A DNA stretch of 47,800 nt from Bin87 sp034421995. GTDB lineage: Bacteria; Chloroflexota; Dehalococcoidia; Lucifugimonadales; UBA3495. Shown in pieces: positions 47,688-47,800 of the stretch. Position numbers and translations under genes: made by a program. The notes under the pieces were generated by a model that did no database searches, had not been told where the DNA came from, and was given only the letters and a program-made list of their open reading frames with translations. The stretch lies in the NCBI GenBank assembly GCA_034421995.1, contig DAOUJY010000046.1, forward strand, positions 1 through 47,800, given 5' to 3'. Numbering within the stretch: the stretch's first letter is position 1; each line of letters opens with the position of its first letter.

Positions 47688-47800
47688 AGAGGGTGTCTAA
47701 AAAGGAGAGAGGCGGGCCAGTCTGCGTAGCGTGAGGCCCGTCATTGAGACGTAAATCCAGGTTTCTGTGGTTTCACACAATGCTTCGTAATCCTTGCTCA
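47688..47800. mobile_element. Right end of an IS5-like insertion sequence
   Basis: The terminus GAGGGTGTCTAAAAAGG resembles IS5-family ends, and the transposase C-terminus reads toward it. The rest lies beyond the window. Confidence 0.6.
47697..47800 (-). CDS. IS5-family transposase, C-terminal part
   Basis: The minus strand reads SKDYEALCETTETWIYVSMT then GLTLRRLARLSPF and stop. SKDYE.L..T.E..IY..M..L.LRRLA is the conserved end of IS5-family (IS427-like) transposases. Stop lies ten bases inside the IS end. The 5' part is outside the window. Confidence 0.75.
   Translation of the reverse strand, partial: SKDYEALCETTETWIYVSMTGLTLRRLARLSPF

Noticed and set aside
1..47800. tRNA, rRNA and CRISPR arrays
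   Set aside because: No cloverleaf with a GTTCRAxYC arm in the gaps I read, no conserved rRNA segments, and repeats are palindromic dispersed elements rather than regularly spaced arrays.

Overview
The window is GC-rich (roughly 60%) bacterial DNA with closely packed genes on both strands and no rRNA, tRNA or CRISPR array that I can see. The gene content suggests a free-living or host-associated Chloroflexota of the SAR202/Dehalococcoidia type: F420/FMN-type luciferase-like and PPOX enzymes, a glcDEF glycolate oxidase, DUF1501/DUF1800 partners, cyclase and enoyl-CoA hydratase paralogs, and intergenic spaces filled with the palindromes CCGTCATTCCGGCGAAAGC... and GTAGGGGCG.... This assignment is inference from content; no phylogenetic marker was tested.

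Layout. 1-3050: edge of a possible mobile element, then an MmeI-like type IIL restriction-modification gene carrying an in-frame palindrome. 3185-5327: two-domain rhodanese and an M20 peptidase. 5410-7352: an ATPase + HNH nuclease pair resembling the Septu (PtuAB) anti-phage system. 7388-8118: moaD-moaE. 8282-9336: rpsP-khpA-rimM operon. 9560-9834: an unexplained structured leader with a perfect Shine-Dalgarno and a 23-codon ORF. 9828-15581: fmt, a cyclase, an enoyl-CoA hydratase, a small membrane protein, a decayed ilvD fragment, a GNAT and intact ilvD. 15798-18693: pterin dehydratase, then a tight four-gene cassette (HepT-MntA toxin-antitoxin, DUF4365 protein, DUF4268 nuclease-like fusion). 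18730-22719: LLM flavoenzyme, MmcB-like nuclease-fold protein, isochorismatase-fold hydrolase, coiled-coil nuclease-fold protein, PIG-L deacetylase. 22767-24343: HEPN-antitoxin-NYN cluster and its deletion-scarred duplicate. 24344-25235: repeats. 25236-33499: mostly minus-strand metabolism (kinase-like phosphotransferase, TPP enzyme, alpha/beta hydrolase, PPOX, nnr, acpS, metF, enoyl-CoA hydratase). 33615-38881: DUSP, two zinc ribbons, a JAMM protease, a Ca2+/cation antiporter, leuB and an unknown protein. 39089-47055: a plus-strand run DUF1501-DUF1800-NHL-glcD-glcE-glcF. 47085-47800: a trypsin-like protease gene cut by an IS5-like element.

Themes. (1) Defence and toxin-antitoxin genes are scattered as small cassettes rather than in one island. 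(2) Palindromic repeats are abundant, show compensatory base changes, and in two genes (type IIL enzyme, nnr) lie in frame inside the coding sequence, like Rickettsia palindromic elements. (3) Decay by internal deletion of paralogs occurs twice (ilvD, antitoxin). (4) moaD ends Gly-Gly-Ser instead of Gly-Gly, and a JAMM protease able in principle to trim such a tail is encoded in the same window. Strong candidates for new biology are the 9.56-9.83 kb leader, the in-frame palindromes and the 16.2-18.7 kb cassette.
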